Positions 1 through 6,693 of a stretch of DNA of 12,442 nucleotides are shown in pieces. The position numbers and the translations under genes were made by a program. The first letter of the stretch is position 1. Each line of letters begins with the position of its first letter. The DNA is from JBARCX01 sp049794535 (GTDB taxonomy: Bacteria > Pseudomonadota > Gammaproteobacteria > Xanthomonadales > Rhodanobacteraceae). The stretch spans positions 1 through 12,442 of the forward strand of contig JBARCX010000385.1 of NCBI GenBank assembly GCA_049794535.1, given 5' to 3'. The notes beneath the pieces were generated by a model. That model was not told the origin of the DNA. It was given only the letters and a program-made list of their open reading frames with translations, and searched no databases.

Positions 1-3
1 CGA

Positions 4-89
4 TAAGGACTTAAAGCAATTTGGCCGATGATCGAGATGTTTAATTCAGCCAACCAATATCACGGCAACCCCTACGCCTTAAGCCCTCT
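4..89 (+). repeat. 86-bp module with imperfect terminal inverted repeats (left copy)
   Basis: The right end, CGCCTTAAGCCCTCT (75-89), is an inverted partner of the left end around AAGGACTTAAAGC (5-17). Ten of 15 positions match here, against 13 of 15 in the other copy at 12351-12436. Both copies are exactly 86 bp between these ends, and they share the internal GAGATGTTTAAT and ATATCAC blocks. The module could be a small non-autonomous mobile element (MITE-like) or a structured repeat. No target-site duplication is evident, and the resemblance between arms continues past its inner edge. Confidence 0.5.
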
Positions 90-225
90 CCGCTTCGACG
101 CCTCGCGGTGTAGCCGCATTATCTAACCTGGGGTAGCGAACTATCTGATCGCGCAGATCTTCCAACGCTTCTATCCCACAGCGTGCTACCCGCTCGAAAG
201 GCCCTTTCTTTGGGTTACGTTTCTT

Positions 226-295
226 GACTCCGGGCATCCATGCCCTCCGCCCTTCGGGCCAGCTTCGCTGTTCGCACTCGCTCCTGCGTGTGCGT
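226..295 (+). repeat. Extra palindrome-rich module in the left arm
   Basis: About 70 bp present here but absent at the matching point of the right arm, where the flanking TTTCTT and GGGCCAGCAAAGA blocks are joined directly. It contains two small hairpins, GGGCAT-CC-ATGCCC (232-245) and GCCC-TTC-GGGC (249-259). Flanking TTTCTT and AAGAAA are complementary, so the module would sit in the loop of a larger hairpin. Confidence 0.5.
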
Positions 296-426
296 GGGCC
301 AGCAAAGAAAGGTGACTCGGCCACCGGCAGGTGGTCGAAACGCCCGCTGCGTAAGCGGCCCACTGGCGATATCGCAACAATCAAGCGACAACCCCACTGG
401 CCCCCTACCTACGCAGCGACGACGAG

Positions 427-450
427 AAAAAAGTTGCCGCTCAGTGCAAC
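427..450 (-). terminator. Candidate rho-independent terminator of the che operon
   Basis: On the minus strand GTTGC (450-446), an 8-nt loop and GCAAC (437-433) form a 5-bp stem followed directly by six T (432-427). The stem overlaps the stop codon of the last gene (441-443), which suits the 3' end of the operon. The stem is short, so it may be weak or rho-assisted. The repeat arm begins immediately downstream. Confidence 0.45.
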
Positions 451-746
451 ACAAACAACTTATCAAACCCCGCCACACGCAACGTACCGCGCAACTCCCC
501 ACCCGCATTCACAATGCGAATCTCAGCCTTCTCGCCACCCGCATGCTCACGCAACAGCAGCAACATGCCCAACGCTGAGCTATCCATACTGCTCACATCA
601 GCCAGATCGATCACATAGCTGCGCGCAGGCGGACGACCACCGAGGCAGGCATCGTGAAAATCACGGTGGACCGAAAAATCGAAGCGCTCGCCCAACTGCA
701 AGGTCAAGCAATCCTGAGCAGCATCGTGATGAATAGTCAGACTCAT
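441..746 (-). CDS. STAS-domain protein B (anti-sigma-factor-antagonist-like)
   Basis: A single STAS domain of 101 residues that fills the whole protein. The loop motif SSMDSSALGMLLLL (residues 52-65) matches the SpoIIAA-type phosphorylation loop; S57 aligns with the serine phosphorylated in SpoIIAA. The second half (IRIVNAGGELRGTLRVAGFDKLF) has the usual STAS strand-helix pattern. I chose the ATG at 746 because AAGGG lies 9 nt upstream; an ATG at 755 would add three residues but abuts that ribosome-binding site. It is the last gene of the cluster, 85 bp after the receptor-like gene and just before the terminator candidate. STAS proteins of this kind usually bind an anti-sigma factor or switch kinase, but no partner kinase is encoded here, so its role (partner switching or scaffolding in the chemosensory complex) is unknown. 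Confidence 0.85.
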   Translation of the reverse strand: MSLTIHHDAAQDCLTLQLGERFDFSVHRDFHDACLGGRPPARSYVIDLADVSSMDSSALGMLLLLREHAGGEKAEIRIVNAGGELRGTLRVAGFDKLFVLH

Positions 747-755
747 GGCACACAT

Positions 756-760
756 CCCTT
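756..760 (-). promoter_or_regulatory. Ribosome-binding site deciding the STAS B start
   Basis: AAGGG on the minus strand, 9 nt before the ATG at 746 and directly abutting the alternative ATG at 755. The spacing supports the shorter protein. Confidence 0.55.
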
Positions 761-831
761 GGCGGAGTAGTCGAAAGCACTCCGGTCATGCGAGCCGCAA
801 ACGGCCCACTCAAAAAGTCATATGAAAGCAG

Positions 832-2013
832 TCAAAACAGCTCGATCTCGCCCGCATCCATCGAACTCTGCAACGCCGGACCGCGCGAACGCAACCGCGC
901 TTTCTCGCGCTGCACACCGAGGCGAGCACGCATACGCTGCGCACGCTCAGCCAATGCTTCCGCGCCATTCGACTCGCAAGCCAATACCTCGATATCCCGA
1001 GTGCATTCAGCGGTAACGTCCTGTAGCTCCACCAGGCGCATACGCGTCTGATTCAGCAGCTGACTGAGGATGTCCTCGAATTGCAGCGAACGGATCGTGG
1101 TGGAAACATCGTTACCAAGACCGCGATTGATCTGCACGGCCTGATCGGCCACCGCGCTGGTGCGTGCATCGCTCTCGGTGACGTGCGCCATCATCGCGTC
1201 GATGCCGCCCTTGGCCGAAAGCGCCACATTGAGGTCTTGCGAAGCCATCGTGCCGACTAGTCCGCGCAGTTGCTCCATCGCGGTACGTGCGCGCTCCACA
1301 TGGCTTCCGATCTGTTCGTTGAACTGATTGGAGTGGCTAGCGAGATTACGAATCTCACCGGCAACGACGGCAAAGCCGCGACCCGACTCGCCAGCACGCG
1401 CCGCCTCGATCGCTGCGTTGAGCGCCAGCAAATTCGTCTCTTCGGCAATCGTGTTTACGTTCTTCAGCAAACCGAACACCGCGTCCATTTCCTTCGCCAT
1501 GCCGTCGATGCGATAGACGATGCGCAGGCTTTCACGCGACATCTGCACGATCATGCCGACGAAGTGCTCCAGCAAATCGCCTGTGCGCGCAGCAAAGTCC
1601 TGCACAGATACGCCACCGTCCTGCACATCGATGATCTGCTTCAGCAGTGATTGCTGCTGGCCGGTTTTTTGCGACAAGCCATCAAAGCCACCGCCGAGCT
1701 CGAGCACTGCATCACTTAGCAGTTCCAAAGCCTGATGCAGCTCGCGTGTCGCGTGACCCAGTTCATCCACCAATGCGCCACGCACATCTTCAAGTGCTTC
1801 ACGCACTGGCGCAGTGTCGGTTGCCGCGCCTGTCAGCACGATCGTGGATGCCGTGCGCTGTCGTAACTCGATGATCCACACCGCGGTCAATCCGACGACC
1901 AACACAGGCGCGAGCCAGGCTGGATGCCAGATCAGGCTGAGCAACAGTGCCAATGCGCTGGCGGCAAAGCCAGTCAATGGGCGTGTAGCGAGTGAGATGG
2001 GCTTGGCTGACAT
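832..2013 (-). CDS. Methyl-accepting-type signalling protein without a periplasmic sensor domain
   Basis: A 393-residue receptor-like protein. Two hydrophobic helices (about 12-29 and 33-49) are joined by only a few residues, so it is probably membrane-anchored with nothing sizeable outside. A cytoplasmic coiled-coil domain follows, with the receptor hairpin tip at 189-209 (IAEETNLLALNAAIEAARAGE) and GRGFAVVAGEIRNLA after it. E191 stands where Tsr has F373. LQFEDILSQLL (310-320) follows, then a basic tail ending GEIELF, with no xWxxF pentapeptide. I chose the ATG at 2013, 28 bp after cheB; an ATG at 2106 lies inside cheB and would add 31 cysteine/arginine-rich residues unlike a receptor start. 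It may relay cytoplasmic signals to CheA or modulate receptor arrays. The family assignment is firm, the role is not. Confidence 0.85.
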   Translation of the reverse strand: MSAKPISLATRPLTGFAASALALLLSLIWHPAWLAPVLVVGLTAVWIIELRQRTASTIVLTGAATDTAPVREALEDVRGALVDELGHATRELHQALELLSDAVLELGGGFDGLSQKTGQQQSLLKQIIDVQDGGVSVQDFAARTGDLLEHFVGMIVQMSRESLRIVYRIDGMAKEMDAVFGLLKNVNTIAEETNLLALNAAIEAARAGESGRGFAVVAGEIRNLASHSNQFNEQIGSHVERARTAMEQLRGLVGTMASQDLNVALSAKGGIDAMMAHVTESDARTSAVADQAVQINRGLGNDVSTTIRSLQFEDILSQLLNQTRMRLVELQDVTAECTRDIEVLACESNGAEALAERAQRMRARLGVQREKARLRSRGPALQSSMDAGEIELF

Positions 2014-2041
2014 GGCAATCCAGGAATTCGAGTCGAATAAA

Positions 2042-3139
2042 TCAGGTGACAGCGCGCGCGGGCATCGCGACGGGCTGACGCGCCAGCTCAAGCAAGCGCG
2101 TGGCAATGAGATTCAAAGGCAACATTTCACGTGCGGCGCCCAGCTTCCAAGCGGAACCGGGCATGCCCCATACCACTGAACTGGCCTCGTCTTGCACCAG
2201 TGTGGCGGCGCCGCCTTCGCGCAGCTCGGCTAAGCCACGCGCGCCGTCGTCGCCCATACCGGTGAGCAAAGCGGCGATCGCGGGGGCACCTACGCTGGCT
2301 GCGATCGAACGGAACAGCACATCGACGCTAGGCTTATGTCGGTTTACGGGTGGGCCATCATGCAGGCGACAGATATGCCGTGCGCCATCCCAGGTCACCA
2401 GCAAATGCTGGTTGCCGGGTGCGATGTAGGCATGGCCGTGTTGAATCGGTTGGCCATCGCGGGCTTCGCACACGCGCATCGCTGAGCAGTTATCCATGCG
2501 TGCGGCGAACGGTCCACTGAAAGCAGCCGGAATATGTTGGGTGATCAGGATCGGCGGCGCATCGGGCGGCATCGATTCCAACACCACGCGTATCGCTTCG
2601 GTGCCACCGGTGGACGCACCGATCGCAATGATACGACTGCCACCGCGCGAATCCGCCGTCTGCGCGCGCGGTAGCACGGCATCGGCGGTAAGTCGTGGCG
2701 CCACTTCCAGCTTGCGTACGCTGGTGCGTGCGCGCGGCCGTGCCAGCGCGGCAGTCTTCACCTTGGCGCAGATCTCCTGCGCACCGTCAGCAAACGAATT
2801 GGCCAGGTCATTGGTCGGTTTGGCAAAGAAATCCACCGCACCCAATTCCAGCGCGCGCAGCGTCACCTCAGCGCCTTGCTGCGTCAGCGACGACACCATC
2901 ACCACCGGCATCGGCCGTAGCCGCATCAGGTTCTCGAGAAACGTAAGCCCATCCATACGAGGCATCTCGACGTCTAGCGTAAGAACGTCCGGCTCGAGCT
3001 GCTTGATTTTCTCGCGCGCGATCAACGGATCGGCAGCGACACCGACCACCTCGATCGCCGGATCGCAAGCAAGCATGGTCGACAGCAGCCTCCGCACTAA
3101 CGCGGAATCGTCGACGATCAGGACACGCACTCTAGACAT
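2042..3139 (-). CDS. cheB: CheB, receptor methylesterase/glutamine deamidase response regulator
   Basis: It hydrolyses receptor methyl-glutamates and deamidates receptor glutamines during adaptation, and is activated by phosphotransfer from CheA. The receiver domain (about 1-125) has the acidic pair D10/D11, phosphoacceptor D56 (LTLDVEMPRMDG) and K107. A linker of about 40 residues leads to the methylesterase domain (about 168-355) with the triad S176 (GASTGG), H202 (TQHIPAAF) and D298 (GMGDDGA), each 12 residues beyond the E. coli S164/H190/D286. At 365 residues it is slightly longer than the 349 of E. coli. The start codon follows a weak GAGTAAG. The gene is separated from cheD by 110 bp containing a strong inverted repeat, with a possible FliA promoter just upstream, so it may have its own transcript. 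Confidence 0.97.
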   Translation of the reverse strand: MSRVRVLIVDDSALVRRLLSTMLACDPAIEVVGVAADPLIAREKIKQLEPDVLTLDVEMPRMDGLTFLENLMRLRPMPVVMVSSLTQQGAEVTLRALELGAVDFFAKPTNDLANSFADGAQEICAKVKTAALARPRARTSVRKLEVAPRLTADAVLPRAQTADSRGGSRIIAIGASTGGTEAIRVVLESMPPDAPPILITQHIPAAFSGPFAARMDNCSAMRVCEARDGQPIQHGHAYIAPGNQHLLVTWDGARHICRLHDGPPVNRHKPSVDVLFRSIAASVGAPAIAALLTGMGDDGARGLAELREGGAATLVQDEASSVVWGMPGSAWKLGAAREMLPLNLIATRLLELARQPVAMPARAVT

Positions 3140-3181
3140 TCATACTTACTCGAAAGGACGGGACATCAGAAAAATAGAAAT

Positions 3182-3238
3182 GAGGAGTGAGAAAAGAGTC
3201 GATACAAGGCCGTGCTATTCACTCTTTTCTCACTCCTC
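3182..3238 (-). repeat. Perfect 18-bp inverted repeat between cheD and cheB
   Basis: GAGGAGTGAGAAAAGAGT (3182-3199) and its exact reverse complement (3221-3238) are separated by 21 bp. In the cheD-to-cheB transcript this forms a long hairpin followed by a loosely T-rich run (ATTTCTATTTTTCTG). It could attenuate read-through, protect an mRNA end, or be a dispersed Xanthomonadales-type intergenic repeat. The stem is A/G-rich on one strand and not followed by an uninterrupted T run, so a standard terminator is uncertain. Confidence 0.8.
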
Positions 3239-3249
3239 TTCACTCGTTC

Positions 3250-3900
3250 CTAAAACAACTCCACCTCACCCTTTATCGGATCATTTGCCAAACGCTTGAG
3301 GTAATGCCGCTCGGTATCGATCAGGCGGCTTTCACGCAGGCCGTGCAACGCACGTACCCGCACCCTGCCGCTAAATGGAAAAAACTGCAGTTGCCGCGGA
3401 TGCACGTCACCGACATCCTCGGCGCTAAGCCGAAGCTTCTCGGTCTGGATGTAGCGCCGCACGAACTCGATATTGCGTTTACCCACATCCGTCATCTGCG
3501 CCAGCACACGGCCACCGCCGAAGATCTTCACTTCCAGGTTTTCGCGTCGACCGCCCGCTTTGAGCACCGTATTGATCAACTGTTCCATCGCGTCGCTGCC
3601 ATAGCGCGCCGCGCGGCCTACCGTCGATGACCAGCCATCACGCTCGCCGAGCGGCTCGGGCAACATGAAGTGATTCATACCGCCGATACCCTGGCGGGTG
3701 TCGTGAATACAGGCCGATACGCACGAACCGAGCACGGTCGAGATCAGCTCATCCTGTCCACTGACATAGAACTCGCCAGGCAAAAGCTTCACCGTCATGT
3801 AGGCCTGGGTAGGGTCCCAATAACGCCGTAGATGCTCGAAGCCCGGCAGTACCTGCTGTGGCGATGCGGTGCGCACAGCGCGTGCCGTCCCATCACTCAT
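3250..3900 (-). CDS. cheD: CheD, receptor glutamine deamidase
   Basis: It deamidates specific receptor glutamines to glutamate. The 216-residue protein has the catalytic block ISTVLGSCVSACIHD with C60, and H77 in GGMNHFMLP. S54 occupies the position of the T. maritima active-site threonine (T21). Other family blocks are KIFGGGRVL and VGKRNIEFV. It has a 35-residue N-terminal segment before the conserved core and ends in GEVELF. The ATG overlaps the cheR stop as ATGA, implying translational coupling. No CheC partner is encoded, so it probably acts as a plain receptor deamidase alongside CheB, as in P. aeruginosa-type che2 clusters. Confidence 0.95.
   Translation of the reverse strand: MSDGTARAVRTASPQQVLPGFEHLRRYWDPTQAYMTVKLLPGEFYVSGQDELISTVLGSCVSACIHDTRQGIGGMNHFMLPEPLGERDGWSSTVGRAARYGSDAMEQLINTVLKAGGRRENLEVKIFGGGRVLAQMTDVGKRNIEFVRRYIQTEKLRLSAEDVGDVHPRQLQFFPFSGRVRVRALHGLRESRLIDTERHYLKRLANDPIKGEVELF
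3273..3299 (-). promoter_or_regulatory. Candidate sigma-28 (FliA) promoter upstream of cheB
   Basis: On the minus strand TCAAGCGT, 11 nt, TCCGATAA. This matches 12 of 16 positions of the enteric consensus TAAAGTTT-N11-GCCGATAA, and the TCAAG form of the -35 box also appears in the cheW-proximal site. It lies inside the last codons of cheD. A transcript starting there would have a leader of about 125 nt carrying the 18-bp hairpin before cheB. It may be a chance match within coding sequence. Confidence 0.4.
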
Positions 3901-4808
3901 ACGGCACGCTTCCGATAAATGGTGCGACCGATCAGGTCGAAATCGTCATTGAGCCCATGCATCGACTCCGAATGACCGAGGAACAGATAACCCTGTGGCG
4001 CGAGTATTCCCGCATAGCGCTGAAACAAGCGCTGCTTGGTCGGCTTATCGAAATAGATCACCACATTACGGCAGAAGATCGCATCGAATGGCCCTTGCAT
4101 AGGCCAGTTATGCAGCAAATTAAGCGGTTGGATACTCACCAGTTCGCGCAAACGCGGATGCACACAGGCCAGACCTTCGTAGCTACCTTCTCCGCGCAGA
4201 AGCCAGCGCCGCTGCCGTTCGGCACTGACACCACCAAGCTTGTCCAGCGAATAGACACCTTCACGAGCAGCTTCCAGCGCCTGTGGTGAAAGGTCGGTCG
4301 CCAGAATTTTGGCATCGACATTCCCGCCATGGCGCTCCAGCGCTTCGGCCAGCACCATGGCCATCGCATAGGGCTCTTCGCCGGTGGAACAACCGGCCGA
4401 CCAGATGCGCAGCCGATCGCCCTGTCGCCGCCTCTGCTCCAGCCATTGCGGCAACAGCTTTTCGATCATGAAATCGTAGTGATGTACTTCGCGAAAGAAC
4501 GACGTGACATTCGTGCTGATCACGCTGGCCAGCTCGCCCAATTCACTGTTCGGGTCACGACGCAGTAGCTCGCAGTAGCTACCGAACTCCTTCATACCCA
4601 ACGCGCGCAGGCGCCGTAACAAACGACCTTGCACCAACTGCCGCTTGTGCTCGCCCAATGCGATACCGCAATGTTCAAGTACGAAGTCACGCAGAAAATT
4701 GAAATCCGCCTGACCAAGGGTCGGACCACCCATGCCGGATGAATTCGGGCCCGATGAATTCGAATTCGTGCCCAGGGGATTCATCTCGGGCAAGGTGGCC
4801 GTCGGCAT
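3897..4808 (-). CDS. cheR: CheR, receptor glutamate methyltransferase
   Basis: It transfers methyl groups from S-adenosylmethionine to receptor glutamates. The 303 residues begin with an extension of about 30 residues rich in Asn, Ser, Gly and Pro, not seen in the 286-residue E. coli protein. The all-helical N domain follows (about 32-105, ending STNVTSFFRE), then the SAM-binding domain with SAGCSTGEEPY (137-147), ATDLS (170-174), FCRNVVIYF (245-253) and GHSES (278-282). The segment at about 185-240 corresponds to the beta subdomain that in enteric CheR docks the receptor pentapeptide, which fits the xWxxF ends of both receptors here. The start lies 3 bp after MCP-2, with GGAG inside the end of that gene as ribosome-binding site; it overlaps cheD by 4 bp. 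Confidence 0.96.
   Translation of the reverse strand: MPTATLPEMNPLGTNSNSSGPNSSGMGGPTLGQADFNFLRDFVLEHCGIALGEHKRQLVQGRLLRRLRALGMKEFGSYCELLRRDPNSELGELASVISTNVTSFFREVHHYDFMIEKLLPQWLEQRRRQGDRLRIWSAGCSTGEEPYAMAMVLAEALERHGGNVDAKILATDLSPQALEAAREGVYSLDKLGGVSAERQRRWLLRGEGSYEGLACVHPRLRELVSIQPLNLLHNWPMQGPFDAIFCRNVVIYFDKPTKQRLFQRYAGILAPQGYLFLGHSESMHGLNDDFDLIGRTIYRKRAV
4734..4767 (-). repeat. Short in-frame repeat in the cheR N-terminal extension
   Basis: Two 12-nt units (4734-4745 and 4749-4760) differing at one base encode NSSG-P-NSSG on the minus strand. Three GAATTC hexamers fall at 4741, 4756 and 4762. The repeat lies in the disordered-looking part before the CheR core and looks like local slippage expansion. 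Confidence 0.6.
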
Positions 4809-4811
4809 CGC

Positions 4812-6527
4812 TTAGAACTCCGCCCATTCAGTAGCAGCTACGGGGGCTGGTTTGGGGGCGACGGAGATCGGCGCACCCTTACGCACAGCGGCAAATACTG
4901 CCTCGGTAGCAACCGCAGCCTCACCATGATTCGCTCGCGATGGATTCACGCGAGCCGAATGAGCTATGTCGCTACCCTCATCACCCAGATGGAAGAACCG
5001 CATCTGCCGCGTGAGTTCACCGGCCTGCTCCTGCATCGCGCGAGCCGCTGCCGCAGCCTCCTCGACCAACGCAGCGTTCTGCTGGGTCATTTCGTCCATC
5101 TGCGACACGGCATGATTTACTTGATCGATACCCGCCGACTGCTCCTGACTTGCCGCGGCGATTTCGGCCACGATGTCGGTCACCTTCTTCACGCCGTCGA
5201 CAATTTCAGCCAGGGATTGCCCTGAGCGATCCACCAAGGCCGAACCGACGCGTACACGCTCGCCACTTTCGCCGATCAGGGTCTTGATCTCTTTCGCTGC
5301 CGCTGCGCTGCGCTGTGCCAAGCTGCGCACCTCGGTAGCCACCACGGCAAAGCCTCTGCCTTGCTCACCGGCACGTGCCGCTTCCACCGCCGCATTCAGT
5401 GCGAGCAAATTGGTCTGGAAGGCGATCTCATCGATCAGGCCGACGATGTCTGCCATCTTGCGGCTGGACGCATCGATGTCGCGCATCGCTGCCACCGTTT
5501 CCATCACCACCTTGCCGCCCTGCTCCGCCTGCTCGCGAGCGCCGCGAGCAAGCCGATTGGCTTGGGCCGCGTTTTCTGCGTTCTGCTTTACGGTGGCGGT
5601 CATCTCTTCCATCGAAGAGGCGGTTTCTTCCAGGCTGGAAGCCTGTTCCTGCGTACGCTGGCTGAGATCGTCATTGCCGCGTGCGATCTGCTGCGACGCG
5701 GTGCTCACGCCCACCGAGTTGTCGCGCACCGAGCTCACGATTTCCACCAGCTTGTCGCTCATCGCCTGCAGTGCGTGCTGCAGCATGCCGAGCTCGTCAT
5801 TGCTGCGAATGACAAGCTGCTGATTGAGATGACCGTTGGTGATCTCACCGGCGACTTCAGCCGCATGGCGTAATGGACGTGCAATCGTGCGCTGCAGATA
5901 AACCACAATCGCCGCCATCACAAACAAGCCGAACAAAATGCACGCACCGATCAAGGTCAGCACCATGGGATAACGCTTCTGCGCGAGATCGTAGTGCTCG
6001 CTGACCTGATCGGCATTGACCTTAAGCAGCGAGGAAAGCACTGAACGCATGTCATCGGCGGTGCCGGTCAGATCGGTCTCGAGCAAACTGCTGGCACCGG
6101 CGTAATCATCGTGCGCCATCTGATCCATGGCCTTGGTGACTTGCTCATCGAGACGCTTGCGCAAAGGTGCATAGCGCTCGGCAGCAACCCGCTCCTGTTC
6201 GGAGCTGATACCCGCGGGGTAGTAGGCAAACCAGTCGTTGTCGATGGACTTGCGAATCACCGGCCACCACGTTTGAAGCTGCTGCGTGCTGGCTTTGTCG
6301 TGCTTGATAATGGCCAGCTCGAGTTTGACGCGTACCTGGCTGTTTTGATCCAGGATGCTGGAAATATGCATCACCGGTGTCATGTTCGAGTTATAGATAT
6401 CACCCAACACAGCATTGCTGTGGTTGATTTGATACGTACCTACAGCGCCTACGCCGACCAATGCCAGCGCACAAACTGACAACGCGATAATCAGTTTGCG
6501 GGAAATGGTCCATGTACCGAGATTCAC
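4812..6527 (-). CDS. Methyl-accepting chemotaxis receptor MCP-2
   Basis: A 571-residue transmembrane receptor. TM1 is about 12-31 and TM2 about 187-211; between them is a periplasmic region of about 155 residues that looks like a four-helix-bundle (TarH/4HB) sensor, with DWFAYYPAGISSEQERVAAE as its clearest block. The ligand cannot be told. HAMP follows (about 212-265), then a Tsr-like signalling domain with the canonical tip DEIAFQTNLLALNAAVEAAR (365-384). A tether of about 50 residues ends in EWAEF, an xWxxF pentapeptide. I chose GTG at 6527 because GAGGT sits 7 nt upstream and the protein then starts just before TM1. An ATG at 6566 or 6656 would add 13 or 43 residues from intergenic sequence without a good ribosome-binding site. 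It is a paralogue of MCP-1, with near-identical signalling region and divergent sensor. Confidence 0.93.
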   Translation of the reverse strand: MNLGTWTISRKLIIALSVCALALVGVGAVGTYQINHSNAVLGDIYNSNMTPVMHISSILDQNSQVRVKLELAIIKHDKASTQQLQTWWPVIRKSIDNDWFAYYPAGISSEQERVAAERYAPLRKRLDEQVTKAMDQMAHDDYAGASSLLETDLTGTADDMRSVLSSLLKVNADQVSEHYDLAQKRYPMVLTLIGACILFGLFVMAAIVVYLQRTIARPLRHAAEVAGEITNGHLNQQLVIRSNDELGMLQHALQAMSDKLVEIVSSVRDNSVGVSTASQQIARGNDDLSQRTQEQASSLEETASSMEEMTATVKQNAENAAQANRLARGAREQAEQGGKVVMETVAAMRDIDASSRKMADIVGLIDEIAFQTNLLALNAAVEAARAGEQGRGFAVVATEVRSLAQRSAAAAKEIKTLIGESGERVRVGSALVDRSGQSLAEIVDGVKKVTDIVAEIAAASQEQSAGIDQVNHAVSQMDEMTQQNAALVEEAAAAARAMQEQAGELTRQMRFFHLGDEGSDIAHSARVNPSRANHGEAAVATEAVFAAVRKGAPISVAPKPAPVAATEWAEF

Positions 6528-6534
6528 AACGCGT

Positions 6535-6539
6535 ACCTC
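6535..6539 (-). promoter_or_regulatory. Ribosome-binding site supporting the GTG start of MCP-2
   Basis: GAGGT on the minus strand, 7 nt before the GTG at 6527. The in-frame upstream ATG codons lack such a site. Confidence 0.65.
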
Positions 6540-6610
6540 ACAAGTTATAGGGAACTGAACTCGCATCAGCGGTTGCGATGCGCACGGTGTCCCTACCGCG
6601 TTGCCAGCTT

Positions 6611-6645
6611 TGTAGGTTGGGAGGAGCGCAGCGATACCCAACAAC
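6611..6645. repeat. REP-like GTTGGG...CCCAAC element between the receptor genes
   Basis: GTTGGG (6616-6621) pairs with CCCAAC (6637-6642) around GAGCGCAGCGA. From memory this is the core of a very widespread proteobacterial intergenic repeat. It lies in the 166-bp gap between MCP-1 and MCP-2 and could form a hairpin in the mRNA. The rest of the gap shows no clear promoter. Confidence 0.6.
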
Positions 6646-6693
6646 GGAGCATCCATTCCTGGATTCGCATTCGCTCACCCCAACCCACGGTTC

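Larger units (their letters stand above)
1..426 (+). repeat. Left composite repeat arm (inverted relative to the right arm)
   Basis: This stretch has no credible gene; the short ORFs crossing it follow repeat sequence. Read on the plus strand it shares blocks, in the same order, with the reverse complement of 12442-11931: GGACTTAAAGC (7-17), a block around CGAGATGTTTAAT, a block of about 58 bp at 57-114 with about eight mismatches, a 28-bp block at 198-225 with one mismatch, GGGCCAGCAAAG...GGCAGG at 296-331, and a REP-like end at 366-426. Between the blocks the two arms diverge. The left arm carries about 70 extra bases (226-295). The REP-like palindrome at its inner end is degenerate. I recall similar sequences between genes in Xanthomonadales, but have not searched. 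Confidence 0.75.

Noticed and set aside
11..30. TAAAG followed by GCCGAT on the plus strand, resembling a FliA promoter
   Set aside because: The spacing is far too short (7 nt between TAAAG and GCCGAT, where about 14 is needed), and it lies in the repeat arm with no gene downstream on that strand.
79..736. Several short open frames on both strands in the left flank
   Set aside because: They are translations of the intergenic repeat (KKRNPKK-like and PAYAGATSE-like peptides known as repeat artefacts) or antisense to STAS B.
2014..2106. Upstream ATG extending the sensorless receptor into cheB
   Set aside because: The added 31 residues are Cys/Arg/Trp-rich and overlap the cheB 3' end; the ATG at 2013 starts just before the membrane helices.
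2496..3299. A 267-codon open frame on the plus strand
   Set aside because: It lies antisense to cheB and the cheD-cheB gap, has Ser/Thr/Arg-rich composition typical of a shadow frame in GC-rich DNA, and no recognisable domain.
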